A stretch of DNA of 17,321 nt from Microcoleus asticus IPMA8 (GTDB lineage: Bacteria > Cyanobacteriota > Cyanobacteriia > Cyanobacteriales > Microcoleaceae), in assembly GCF_013179805.1 (NCBI RefSeq), contig NZ_SRRZ01000150.1, forward strand, positions 1-17,321, in the 5' to 3' direction. Both the position numbers and the translations under genes were made by a program. The notes beneath the pieces are model-generated. The model worked only from the letters and a program-made list of their open reading frames with translations. It had not been told where the DNA came from and did not search any database. This document shows, one piece after another, positions 6,262-13,969 of this stretch; the stretch's first letter is position 1, and each line of letters starts with the position of its first letter.

Positions 6262-6385
6262 ACCCTTCGGCTTCGCTCAGGGTAAAAAGAAGGAAGAAGG
6301 AAGAAATGATCGTTCCCAGGTAGAACCTGAGAACGCATTTCACTCTTGCTCTCCGTCGTCATTTTTAAAAGGAGGCAGAGCCTCC
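6262..6385. repeat. Cluster of intergenic hairpin repeats
   Basis: Three small palindromic units sit between the two flavoprotein genes. ACCCT...AGGGT (6262-6283) contains CTTCGGCTTCGCTC. CGTTCCCAGGT-AGA-ACCTGAGAACG (6311-6335) has ten pairs with one mismatch. GGAGGC-AGA-GCCTCC (6371-6385) is perfect. The last two share an AGA loop. Such units recur in intergenic DNA of Oscillatoriales genomes as I recall them. In RNA they could slow or end transcription between the two genes. Confidence 0.6.
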
Positions 6386-6452
6386 AGAAATTCATTGCTT
6401 AGCTCTGCCAAGAAACGAGATAAACAGGAAAATAACCAACGGCCAATTTTCC

Positions 6453-7985
6453 TTAGCCTAAAATCGCATCGCCGGATAAACGTTGATAAAGCAGCGCCCC
6501 CGTCCAAAATGTCGGCGCAAAGCCTGGATAGCCCGAGGAGGCGTTGCAGAAATAGAAATTGTTGAGGGATGTTTCATGATTTAGTCGATCGACTCCCATG
6601 TTGCGGGGCGTCAGGTTGGAACCGTAGGAATTACCGTTAGGACACCAACAGAAGCGCTCGTTAGTCGTCGGACTTCCGGTAATATGAAAGACCATGTGTT
6701 TGCGGAAATTCGGAACATAGTCTTTTTCAACAACATCTAAAATCGAGTCCAGAATCTCTTGTTTCTTCTGTCTGTAAGCTTTGCGATCGCTCTCCCAAAG
6801 CTGTTTAAAATAGCTGTAATTAGCAACAGTCAAAAATTCGACAATTTGACAATCTTCTGGGCAATCCCGCCGCGCTTCCGTCAGTAAAGTTGGCGTTGTA
6901 ATTGCAAAGCTCGGACGAGAAAAATCATTGTGGTCATACATTTGAGCAAACGCTTCATTTAGATCCAAATGTTCCGAATGAAACGTATTCCACTTGCCAA
7001 ATCCATACTCTCGGAGATCGATATCTTTGACAACGCAGTACACCATGTAGTTAGATGCAGAATACTCATAGTTGAGTTTGCGCCGCACAGCTTTAGAGAA
7101 CAGTTCCTCTCCAATCATCTTGGCCGCTCTTTTCGGGTCAAGGTTGCAAATCACCGTTTCGCCCGTAAATTCATGGGTTTGATGCGTGGTCAAATCCATC
7201 GCTTCAACTCCCGTTACTGTTCTGTTTGTCACCCTAAAATTCGTGACTTCATGGTTTAGTAGAACTTTCCCCCCGTTGGATTCAATGACTTTAACTAAAG
7301 AATTGATGACATCTTCAAAATGCTGCGTCGGGTAAAATGCACCTTCTTGATAGCCTCTAAACAAGGCAATCCAAGCATAGAAAGAAAGCTGATTTGGGGG
7401 CAGCAAAAAGTCCGGCCATTGCAGGGCTAATAGGGTTTGGGCGGCTTGCGGGAGTTGGAACTTGTCGAAAACGTCCTGAAGCGTGCTGTTGAGGTGTTGG
7501 ACAGCACAGAATACGTCACCGAAATTTTTGAGCAATTCAATTGGTTTGACGGGAGGAGCAAGTTTTCTGAGTCCCTCGCCGGTTTTCTCAACTTCGTTGA
7601 CGAATTGGCGAATTCTATCGCCCGCTTCGGGAAACAGCGCCGACAATCTGCGGATCAGTTCCTCTGGTTCCGAGGGAATATCCAGCGCATACCCAGGCAT
7701 TCTCATGTGGTCGTACCCATTCGGATCGTACCGCTCAAACGTGACATCTCGATCGAGACCGAGTTTTTTGAGAACTCGATTGACGGTATGTCCTTCGCCG
7801 CAGTCCCAAACGTAGTGGAATTGGGCATTAAACGTGTATTTGTTGGCCATCGTAAAGGTGTGACCAAAACCTCCCGGATGTTCGTGAGCTTCGAGGATGT
7901 GCACGGTTTTGCCGGAGTTTGCCATCAAAGCTCCGAAAACCAGTGCTGATAAACCACTGCCGACGATGAGGTAATCTGTTGTCAT
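6453..7985 (-). CDS. CrtI/CrtH-like FAD-dependent desaturase or isomerase (phytoene desaturase family)
   Basis: A 510-residue flavoprotein with an N-terminal Rossmann motif (YLIVGSGLSALVFGALMA, residues 5-22) followed by Glu32 and the PGGFGHTF stretch typical of the CrtI/carotene-isomerase/retinol-saturase superfamily. The length is normal for that superfamily. The C-terminal FAD motif is recognisable as NNFYFCNASSGYPGFAPTFW. It lacks the clear signatures I would use to call CrtH, CrtO or CrtI specifically, so the substrate (carotenoid, retinoid or other polyene) is open. AGGAAA precedes the ATG by ~8 bases. It is co-directional with the next flavoprotein; the intervening hairpins may uncouple them. 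Upstream is a 305-base spacer with hairpin repeats. Confidence 0.82.
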   Translation of the reverse strand: MTTDYLIVGSGLSALVFGALMANSGKTVHILEAHEHPGGFGHTFTMANKYTFNAQFHYVWDCGEGHTVNRVLKKLGLDRDVTFERYDPNGYDHMRMPGYALDIPSEPEELIRRLSALFPEAGDRIRQFVNEVEKTGEGLRKLAPPVKPIELLKNFGDVFCAVQHLNSTLQDVFDKFQLPQAAQTLLALQWPDFLLPPNQLSFYAWIALFRGYQEGAFYPTQHFEDVINSLVKVIESNGGKVLLNHEVTNFRVTNRTVTGVEAMDLTTHQTHEFTGETVICNLDPKRAAKMIGEELFSKAVRRKLNYEYSASNYMVYCVVKDIDLREYGFGKWNTFHSEHLDLNEAFAQMYDHNDFSRPSFAITTPTLLTEARRDCPEDCQIVEFLTVANYSYFKQLWESDRKAYRQKKQEILDSILDVVEKDYVPNFRKHMVFHITGSPTTNERFCWCPNGNSYGSNLTPRNMGVDRLNHETSLNNFYFCNASSGYPGFAPTFWTGALLYQRLSGDAILG

Positions 7986-8290
7986 GGGAAATTTCCTCGA
8001 TCGATTGAATGGGGCGATCGTTGTCTATTTAAACTAACTATCAATTCTGAGAAAATTCTGAAGTCCAGCAACAATTTTTTGAGGCGCGCTGATTTAAGGA
8101 TTGTATTAAAGTCTGAGTACGGTTGCTGTTAAGCTTAATCAAGCTGTTGCGGATAGAATTTATAGCTGCGGAGGCGGACTGGAAAGCCCGCCACACAAGG
8201 GAAGAAACCGGGTTTATACCTGTGTTGGTAACTCTTAAGGCATAGAGTAGCCTACCTAATTAGGACGATTTTAATTAGAGGCGCGCTCGC
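7986..8290. other. Spacer with GC-rich repeat motifs
   Basis: No gene seen. It contains a hairpin GGCGG-N10-CCGCC (8173-8192) followed by GAAACCGGGTTT (8204-8215), itself a near palindrome (AAACC/GGTTT). Both are repeat types that I recall from Microcoleus/Oscillatoria intergenic DNA. The hairpin lies downstream of nothing transcribed toward it except the crr6 gene on the minus strand, which it could terminate. Confidence 0.4.
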
Positions 8291-8776
8291 TTATTTGTGC
8301 GGCACAATCACATCAAAAAAAGCATCCTCCAAATCATAACCAAACATCTGCGACATGGCCATCAACTTCGATTTACTGGGGATTCCCTGCTGATTCAACC
8401 AATCAGTCAACACAAAAATTTTGTTCATCAAAAACATTTCCAAAGCTTCAGGATTGTACTGAATACCTTGGGTTCGGTGGAACTGGTGCGGCACCAACAT
8501 CGCGGCATAGCGCGCCAATTCTCCCGCTTTCCAATCCAGCAAAAAGGGCAGCCAAGGGTAACAAGCATCCAAGCGAATAAACCACAGCCGCACTTCGGGA
8601 ATTTCCGAAATTTCTCGCGGATCTAACTCTTCGCGGGGATACTCAATTTCAAATTGTAGCTGTTGTTCGTTTTGGGCGATCGCTCCTTCGGCCAGCCACT
8701 TTTCAATCGCAGTCCGCACCGGAGACAAATCTAAACTGTTTATGCGATCGGCATCTATCGCTATCATAATACTCAT
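8291..8776 (-). CDS. crr6: Crr6-type NdhI maturation factor (DUF1817)
   Basis: A 161-residue soluble protein with the profile of CRR6 (chlororespiratory reduction 6, DUF1817): a short N-terminal strand region, then PREISEIPEVRLWFIRLD, ACYPWLPFLLDWKAGELARY and MLVPHQFHRTQGIQYNPEAL. It ends in a helical segment with MFGYDLEDAFFDVI. The length is right for the cyanobacterial form. In cyanobacteria and plants Crr6 helps assemble the NdhI subunit into the hydrophilic arm of the photosynthetic NDH-1 complex, acting in the cytosol or stroma. Met1 (8776) is used; Met4 is an alternative, and the ribosome site (AAGG, ~9 bases upstream) is modest. It is followed by a repeat-bearing spacer and is not clearly in an operon. 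Confidence 0.85.
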   Translation of the reverse strand: MSIMIAIDADRINSLDLSPVRTAIEKWLAEGAIAQNEQQLQFEIEYPREELDPREISEIPEVRLWFIRLDACYPWLPFLLDWKAGELARYAAMLVPHQFHRTQGIQYNPEALEMFLMNKIFVLTDWLNQQGIPSKSKLMAMSQMFGYDLEDAFFDVIVPHK

Positions 8777-8820
8777 AAAAAGTCAACCTTATAGCATTAA
8801 GTTTTATCTATAATACCACC

Positions 8821-8841
8821 AATTACCAATCACCAATCACC
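8821..8841. repeat. Heptamer tandem repeat (AATYACC)3
   Basis: AATTACC AATCACC AATCACC, three head-to-tail 7-base units between crr6 and ycf55. Heptameric tandem repeats of this kind (STRR) are characteristic of filamentous cyanobacteria. Confidence 0.6.
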
Positions 8842-8995
8842 AGTTATATCAAATCTGTTAAATCCCGTAAACTAGAACTGTTGCAGGCCTTGGCAAAATA
8901 TCTTGAAAGGCATCGGCGTTAATCCCCGTTAATCAGCGGTTTCCCTCTTGCATCAAAGATTTATGCAATCTTTTCTACTACTCGTTGCCGAAGCA

Positions 8996-10981
8996 TTACC
9001 CATTTTTCCCAAACTTGCTATCTTGCAAAGAATTACCAATCCCCTGGATAATTCCCCGCCCGATTAAACCAATTCCCCGCCCTATAACCTGAGTCAAAAC
9101 GTAAACAACCCCAGCACCCAACAGTGAAATAACCGCGCGAACTCTAGGTGCGATCGCATCCCTGGTTTCCAGCAGCAAAGTCAAGGCTAACTGCCACCCA
9201 GAAAGCTGTGCTAACTCCAGATTTCGCGGAGCGTAAATAGAAATTCTATTAATTCCAGAATCGCCCAAAACAAACAGCCAAAACCTGCTTTCAAAAATAG
9301 CTTTCGGCTCCACAAAATAGCTATCCCAGCGATATCTCCACGACAAATTATTGCGAAACCGCTCAATTTCTCGTGTCGAAATCAAGTTACCATCGTAAAA
9401 TATTTGCTTGATTTCCTCAATATTCGCCAAATTATTTAGCAGAGGCTGTACCACTCCGCTAGCAACTTGAATTGCCAAATTTTCCAACAAAGCTTCAGCT
9501 CGCTGCATCGCTTCCGGGCTGCCAGCAACACAAGAAGCATTGTCAACTGTTAGAGGAATTTCAAATAGCAAATGTGCAAACAAATCAACTGTCATCGGTA
9601 TTTTGTCAAGGATTTCGGCTGCAACTACATCAGCATCTGCCAGCAGCACCGGCACAACTTCTACGCCGCTGCCTGCCAAGATATCAGCAGCGTTTCCCCC
9701 TTGAGTTTCTGCCAGTTTCAAGCTGGTTTGACTGCCATCAAAAACCCCATTTTCTCCCGTTTGCAGTGTATAGTATCTGCCAAAAAAATCTATAATTGTC
9801 GCCTCCCACAAATCCCGTAAGATAGCAGGCATTTTTTGCGACAATTGAGTTTGCTGCACTTGCGAAAAGCGCAATTCTTCCAGCAAGTCTTCTAACTTCC
9901 GCAGGATGGAACTCATCAATTCGCGCTTTTTGGTCGATCGCAAAATATCTATTTCCAAAGGCAAGCCAGTCAAATTCACCAAATCAAACTGCAATTTAGC
10001 TGCCGCCGAGTCAAACAAGCTAGCTTGCCAATTAGTTGCAACCGCCAAAGCTTCAGCCGAAACTTGGGAATTCGCTACTTGCAATTGAGAACTATTTAAC
10101 AAATTCTCCCGTCTTCCTTCTCCCGTCTTCCTTCTCCCGTCTTCCTCTTCATTCTTTCCTCCAACCTCTTCCCTTAAGCCACCTCCGTTAAATCCGTTGC
10201 CGAACTTCCTCCTTCCCTCTGCCTTCTCCCCTTTTCCTTCAAATAATAACTGACTGACAATCCAACGAGCGGCCAGCAATTCTCTGCGACGCCCGCTGAG
10301 TACAACCCCATCTAAAATAGAGGGCAAATCAGTCGGATCTGCGGCTCTAACCTCTTGCAAATCAGCTTTGACAACCGCCAAAGCTGCATCTATTTCCCGC
10401 AGTCCAGACAGACAAAAATAAGCCAGCATTTTTTTGTGTACTGGCGTATCAACTGTCGGCTCATCTGCATTTTTATCGGCAATTGCTGCCGAGTTTTCTA
10501 GTGTTTGAACAACCGCTGCATTTAGTTCTATTTCCGGGTTAGTTGCCGCATCCGTCGCCCAATAAGTGCGACCCGATGCCACCGCGCGAATAGCTTCCAT
10601 TGTCAGGGAAATATCTCTACCTTTAGGACAATACCCATTCGCGCCGGCAGCTTGTACCTCCGCCAACTGCTCCGGTGTCAGCGGCCCGCCTAGCAGCAAC
10701 AGTGGCAGGTTGGGGTACAAATTTTTGAGTTCGCGACAAAATGCCAGCGCCTCTGTTTGACCCGATCGCCAATTTAAAGTCTCAACAGCCAAAATGGTCA
10801 AATCAGCAGGCTTCTTGGCTGTTCCAGAGTCGATCGAGCGAGCTTCTAGAATCCCCAAAGCCTCGGTTTCCGTTGAAACCTCTGCGACAACTTCCAAGTC
10901 TGGATACTGCTCGCAAGCAACTCGCAGCCCCAGCCGGAAAATGGGGTCGCCATCGATCGACAGCAGTTGGAAATTACTCAC
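8996..10981 (-). CDS. ycf55: Ycf55-like protein: degenerate receiver domain plus DUF3685
   Basis: A 661-residue protein. Residues 1-140 form a CheY-like receiver fold: the acidic pair is Asp10/Asp12 (SIDGDPIFRLG) and the conserved lysine is Lys120 (GYCPKG). At the phospho-Asp position, however, the strand DLTILAVE has Ala65, so normal phosphorylation is unlikely. Residues ~180-245 and ~300-661 fit DUF3685/Ycf55, also encoded in red-algal plastids without the receiver. The C-terminus has LLLETRDAIAPRVRAV followed by a hydrophobic segment (~625-650) that could associate with a membrane. Residues 249-298 are a Gly/Arg/Glu/Lys-rich insert built on tandem DNA repeats. The start is GTG at 10981: an ATG further up is followed at once by an in-frame stop. 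The gene follows the repeat-protein gene by 47 bases, so they are probably co-transcribed. The function of Ycf55 is unknown. Confidence 0.8.
   Translation of the reverse strand: MSNFQLLSIDGDPIFRLGLRVACEQYPDLEVVAEVSTETEALGILEARSIDSGTAKKPADLTILAVETLNWRSGQTEALAFCRELKNLYPNLPLLLLGGPLTPEQLAEVQAAGANGYCPKGRDISLTMEAIRAVASGRTYWATDAATNPEIELNAAVVQTLENSAAIADKNADEPTVDTPVHKKMLAYFCLSGLREIDAALAVVKADLQEVRAADPTDLPSILDGVVLSGRRRELLAARWIVSQLLFEGKGEKAEGRRKFGNGFNGGGLREEVGGKNEEEDGRRKTGEGRRENLLNSSQLQVANSQVSAEALAVATNWQASLFDSAAAKLQFDLVNLTGLPLEIDILRSTKKRELMSSILRKLEDLLEELRFSQVQQTQLSQKMPAILRDLWEATIIDFFGRYYTLQTGENGVFDGSQTSLKLAETQGGNAADILAGSGVEVVPVLLADADVVAAEILDKIPMTVDLFAHLLFEIPLTVDNASCVAGSPEAMQRAEALLENLAIQVASGVVQPLLNNLANIEEIKQIFYDGNLISTREIERFRNNLSWRYRWDSYFVEPKAIFESRFWLFVLGDSGINRISIYAPRNLELAQLSGWQLALTLLLETRDAIAPRVRAVISLLGAGVVYVLTQVIGRGIGLIGRGIIQGIGNSLQDSKFGKNG
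10088..10237 (-). repeat. In-frame low-complexity insert in ycf55, with 14-bp tandem repeats
   Basis: TTCTCCCGTCTTCC occurs three times head to tail (10104-10117, 10118-10131, 10132-10145). Further CTTCC/CTTCTCC-rich sequence extends to 10237. Three 14-bp units make 42 bases, so the frame is kept, although each single unit would shift it. It encodes residues 249-298, rich in Gly, Arg, Glu and Lys. The base pattern matches GGAAGAAGG-type intergenic repeats (compare 6290-6305), suggesting that an intergenic repeat spread into the gene. Confidence 0.65.
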
Positions 10982-11028
10982 TCGATTTTACATTTGAGAT
11001 TTTAGAGTTCGATCGCGCCAAAACCCAA

Positions 11029-13245
11029 TTACTCGGGGATCAAATTACCATCCGGAGGCCCAGCCGATTCAGGAATCGAGGGCGGCGCGGGTTCCGGTGC
11101 CGGAGCCGGAGGAGCAGGTTCCGGAGCCGGAGCCGGGGCCTCTTCTCTCGCGGGCGGATAGTAAGGTTCCGGCTCCCTCGCGGGCGGATAGTAAGGTTCC
11201 GGTTCCGGCTCCCTCGCGGGCGGATAGTAAGGTTCCGGTTCCCTTGCGGGCGGATAGTAAGGTTCTGGCTCGGGAGCCGGGGCCTCTTGGCTCGCGGGCG
11301 GATAGTAAGGCTCGGGAGCCGGAGCCTGCTCCGCAGGAGGCGCGTACTCCTCTTGTCGGGGAGCCGGCGCGTACTCCTCCTGTTGCGGAGCCGGCGCGTA
11401 CTCCTGTTGCGGAGCCGGCGCGTAATCGCGAGCGGGTTCCGGCGGCGGTGCACTGTTGGCTCTAAGTTCAGCACTCCAGCGCCCGATCGCACCTGCAGCC
11501 TCTGAATACAGCGCCCTACCGTAACCGATTTGGGAAGCCGTATCGATCGCCGCTCCTAGACTGCCTTGAGACGCCAATTCCGAAGCTCGATCCAGAATCG
11601 GTCGGTCTTGAGCAACTTGCAGTTCGCTCACCCACTGATAGACATTATCCTGAGCTTTGGCGTACAAAGTCCTACCGCTCTTAATTGCCGAAGCTTTTTC
11701 AATAGCAGCGCTAAGTTTTCCTTGCTTTGCCAGGGCGATCGCTTCATCCAAAAAAGGCTGATCTTGAATAACTTCTATGCGTTTGGTCCACTGAGCCAAA
11801 AGAGTTTGCGCTTCTATTCTGCGGGGGCGGTTTTGAGCGATCAGAACTACCTGAGCGATGCCGCCCTTGAGTCCTTCAACCGTTTGCGGCTCTGCCAACT
11901 GCTTTGCCAGGGTCAGAAAAGATTGGTCTTCGATCCGCTGAATTTCCCGGCGCCAAGTAGCCACCAAAGTTTGAGCGTGAACCCGCCGCGGCTGCTTGAG
12001 TCCGATGGTTTGCGCTTGCTCGATCGCGAGTCTAAACGTCCCTATCTGACCGACACTAGCGATCGTACTCGCCACTTGCAGACGCAGCAAATCTTGAAAC
12101 TGCACCTGCAAATTTTCAATTTGAACTTGAGCTTGCTTGTACAGAGGGCGACCCGGAGCAATTTGGCTAGCAGCCCCCTGCCCTTCCAGCAAGCTAAAAA
12201 CGTGTTGCGGCAGCGGAGTTGATATCGACTGGTTCCAGGTCACTGCCTGAGCTCTACCCAACTGCATCAAATCTTGAGCTTCCGCAAACAGCGGCGAATC
12301 CTGCGGCACCACAGAAGCCGCCTCGATCGCCCCCGGCAGGTCTTTCGCCCCCAACCGCTTAGTAGCCATTGCCAGCAAAGTCCGGCTCCAGCCCTCAATT
12401 TCCTTCTCAGCTTTAGCGCGGGCAAAAAGCTGCGAGTCTATTTTGCGAGCCAGGACGATCGCCTCAGCGAACTTTTGCGGAGTTCCGTCCTGCGCCAAAT
12501 CTCTAGCCTCTTGCAAGCGCTGCCAGCCGTTTCTTTCTAAAGAAATCTGCTGGATCAGCTCGTTGTACCGTTTCTGACTCCAGAAAACATTTTCCAGCTT
12601 AAACAGAGCTTGAGCATAATCCCAAGCCTTCCTTAAATCCTCACTTTTCAAAGCTGCTAGGGCTGTATCGTAGAGTTTTTGGCCCTCCTGCCAATTTTTT
12701 TCCCAAGCAGTCACAGCCTCCTGTACCTCTGGGTAAGACGGACTGGTTTTCGGAATTTTCGCCACAATCTCCAGAGCGCCTTTCAAATCGCCCAGCTCAA
12801 TTTTTGCCCTGGCAAATCCCAGAATGGCTTTCGACCATTCTCCTATCAAATGTTGACCCTGGGAGTATAGCGGATGTTCTTTCGGCCAAGCCTGCACCAG
12901 CGCCATTGCCGATTCTAGCTGTTCTAGCTTGCCCGACTTAGCTGCTTGCTGAGCGCAGTAAAGTCGCTCTCCATCCGCTGCCAGTGGCGACAGTTGCTGG
13001 CAATTGGGCGGCGGCGGCATCGTCAGCAACCACAGAAATGCAGCGGCCCCCGTTACTCCAAATCCCACCAGGAGACTCAGCCAGATAAGTTGCCACTGCC
13101 AAAAAGTTCTTTTTCCCTCGGTCGGCTGCGCCGTTACTGAGGAACTCGCATCGCCTGTCGCCTGTGCACTGAACTGTGCCGTCGGTTTGGGGGATGGGTT
13201 GTATTGCGGTGGTGTGTGGAATTGGTCAGATTGTCGTCTCGCCAT
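11029..13245 (-). CDS. Membrane-anchored helical-repeat protein with Pro/Glu/Tyr-rich C-terminal tail
   Basis: A 738-residue protein. Residues 1-46 are polar and basic, 51-76 form one transmembrane helix (LIWLSLLVGFGVTGAAAF), and 80-597 form a long all-alpha region of TPR-like repeats. Recurring patterns are FxEAxxLAxQGKLxxAIExA and SGRxLYxxAQxxVxxW, as in DEAIALAKQGKLSAAIEKA and DRASELASQGSLGAAIDTA. Residues 598-738 are low complexity with repeated PYYPPA and EYAPAP units. Cyanobacterial relatives are often labelled chromosome segregation ATPase, but no Walker motif is visible here. ATG 13245 (MARRQSDQF) is preferred over the 17-codon upstream ATG at 13296 because an AGGACAGG/GAAGTA stretch precedes it and its sequence is typical of a cytosolic start. 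The domain beyond the membrane helix is probably outside the cytosol. Function unknown. It is co-directional with ycf55 (47-bp gap). Confidence 0.8.
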   Translation of the reverse strand: MARRQSDQFHTPPQYNPSPKPTAQFSAQATGDASSSVTAQPTEGKRTFWQWQLIWLSLLVGFGVTGAAAFLWLLTMPPPPNCQQLSPLAADGERLYCAQQAAKSGKLEQLESAMALVQAWPKEHPLYSQGQHLIGEWSKAILGFARAKIELGDLKGALEIVAKIPKTSPSYPEVQEAVTAWEKNWQEGQKLYDTALAALKSEDLRKAWDYAQALFKLENVFWSQKRYNELIQQISLERNGWQRLQEARDLAQDGTPQKFAEAIVLARKIDSQLFARAKAEKEIEGWSRTLLAMATKRLGAKDLPGAIEAASVVPQDSPLFAEAQDLMQLGRAQAVTWNQSISTPLPQHVFSLLEGQGAASQIAPGRPLYKQAQVQIENLQVQFQDLLRLQVASTIASVGQIGTFRLAIEQAQTIGLKQPRRVHAQTLVATWRREIQRIEDQSFLTLAKQLAEPQTVEGLKGGIAQVVLIAQNRPRRIEAQTLLAQWTKRIEVIQDQPFLDEAIALAKQGKLSAAIEKASAIKSGRTLYAKAQDNVYQWVSELQVAQDRPILDRASELASQGSLGAAIDTASQIGYGRALYSEAAGAIGRWSAELRANSAPPPEPARDYAPAPQQEYAPAPQQEEYAPAPRQEEYAPPAEQAPAPEPYYPPASQEAPAPEPEPYYPPAREPEPYYPPAREPEPEPYYPPAREPEPYYPPAREEAPAPAPEPAPPAPAPEPAPPSIPESAGPPDGNLIPE
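11032..11454 (-). repeat. Coding minisatellite in the Pro-rich tail
   Basis: DNA repeats with cores GCGGGCGGATAGTAAGG (five copies encoding PYYPPA, ~11150-11310) and GGCGCGTACTCCT-like units (four copies encoding (E/D)YAPAP/EYAPP, ~11335-11430). Copies differ by a few bases and by the number of PE dipeptides between them. The repeats also create long open frames on the opposite strand, which are artefacts. Confidence 0.75.
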
Positions 13246-13453
13246 TACTTCAGCCTGTCCTGTAATGCGCACTAGAATGTGACACTCCCACATCAAATCA
13301 TAGATTGTGATGTCGGCTTCTGACTCCTGTTAAGGAGATCGAGAACTTCCGTTCAAGGTACTGGCAATCTTTCCCTCTACGGCGTTTTATAGTGAGGTTC
13401 GTGTCTGGCCCCACTGGTTGCTTCTGAGCATTTTCGGTTCTCGAAGCACGTAA

Positions 13454-13483
13454 ATCATACCAGTTATCAAACAGTTATTCACA
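13454..13483 (-). promoter_or_regulatory. Candidate promoter of the repeat-protein/ycf55 operon
   Basis: Minus strand: TGTGAA (13478-13483), 18 bases, TATGAT (13454-13459) preceded by TGG (extended -10). It lies ~210 bases before the start codon. Only a motif match. Confidence 0.3.
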
Positions 13484-13538
13484 GATCCCGCAGCCGTTTA
13501 GCAAAAAAAACAGTATAAAGCCCCCGTCAGTCGATCAA

Positions 13539-13580
13539 TTTTAGATTTTAGATTTTAGATTTTAGATTTTAGATTTTACT
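13539..13580. repeat. Heptamer tandem repeat (TTTTAGA)5-6
   Basis: Five exact TTTTAGA units and a sixth imperfect unit (TTTTACT) head to tail in the long spacer between the repeat-protein gene and the Fur gene. This is a second STRR-type heptamer, unrelated in sequence to the one at 8821. Confidence 0.85.
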
Positions 13581-13583
13581 CCG

Positions 13584-13801
13584 CAGATAAAGTTGAAGGG
13601 GTTTAAGTAAGGTCTAATCATAAATTTGGGTCATAAATTCCTTTTATTAAGACTCAGCGCTTGAAACGGGAACTACACAAAACAAACTTTCGTCCACTCC
13701 AAGCGGACTAAAAAATCTAGGGGGTACAAAAGCCCAATTTTTTCTAAACTCTTACGTGTAGGGGGTAGAACGGATTTTTTTTGTTTAGTCGAATTTATTC
13801 C
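13584..13801. other. Spacer with two TAGGGGGTA + T-tract units
   Basis: No gene seen. TAGGGGGTA occurs at 13718-13726 and 13759-13767, each followed within ~20 bases by a run of six to eight T. The 41-base spacing and shared layout suggest a duplicated element; the meaning is unknown. Confidence 0.4.
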
Positions 13802-13823
13802 CGATCGCCAAGTTTGGCGATCG
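13802..13823. repeat. Perfect inverted repeat containing CGATCGCC
   Basis: CGATCGCCAA-GT-TTGGCGATCG is a 10-base perfect stem with a 2-base centre. It has no flanking T-run on the Fur side, so it is not an obvious terminator. It may be a HIP1-related palindrome or a protein site. Confidence 0.6.
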
Positions 13824-13911
13824 AGTTTTACTCTTCTCTACTGTGCCAAATTCAGGCGGGAGACGGCAAAAAAACTGATCGAGCGCAGCTAAATACTTAA
13901 ATCATTTTATA

Positions 13912-13925
13912 CGACCTACAGGTCG
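13912..13925 (-). terminator. Small hairpin downstream of the Fur gene
   Basis: Minus strand CGACCT-GT-AGGTCG, 6-base perfect stem ~45 bases after the Fur stop, followed by TATAAAATGATTTAAG. The T-tract is poor, so termination is only possible. Confidence 0.3.
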
Positions 13926-13969
13926 AGCCAAAAGATCGGTTTTGCTTCCAACAGCAGCGACTTTATCGG

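Noticed and set aside
6245..6565. Plus-strand frame across the spacer between the flavoprotein genes
   Set aside because: It translates the hairpin repeats and antisense of the CrtI-like gene; no family and no ribosome site.
11040..11492. Long Arg-rich frames on both strands over the Pro-rich tail
   Set aside because: They arise from the repeated codons of the minus-strand gene; products are simple Arg/Pro/Leu repeats.
13246..13296. Upstream ATG (13296) for the helical-repeat protein
   Set aside because: The 17 extra residues look like untranslated leader, and MARRQSDQF is a more typical start.
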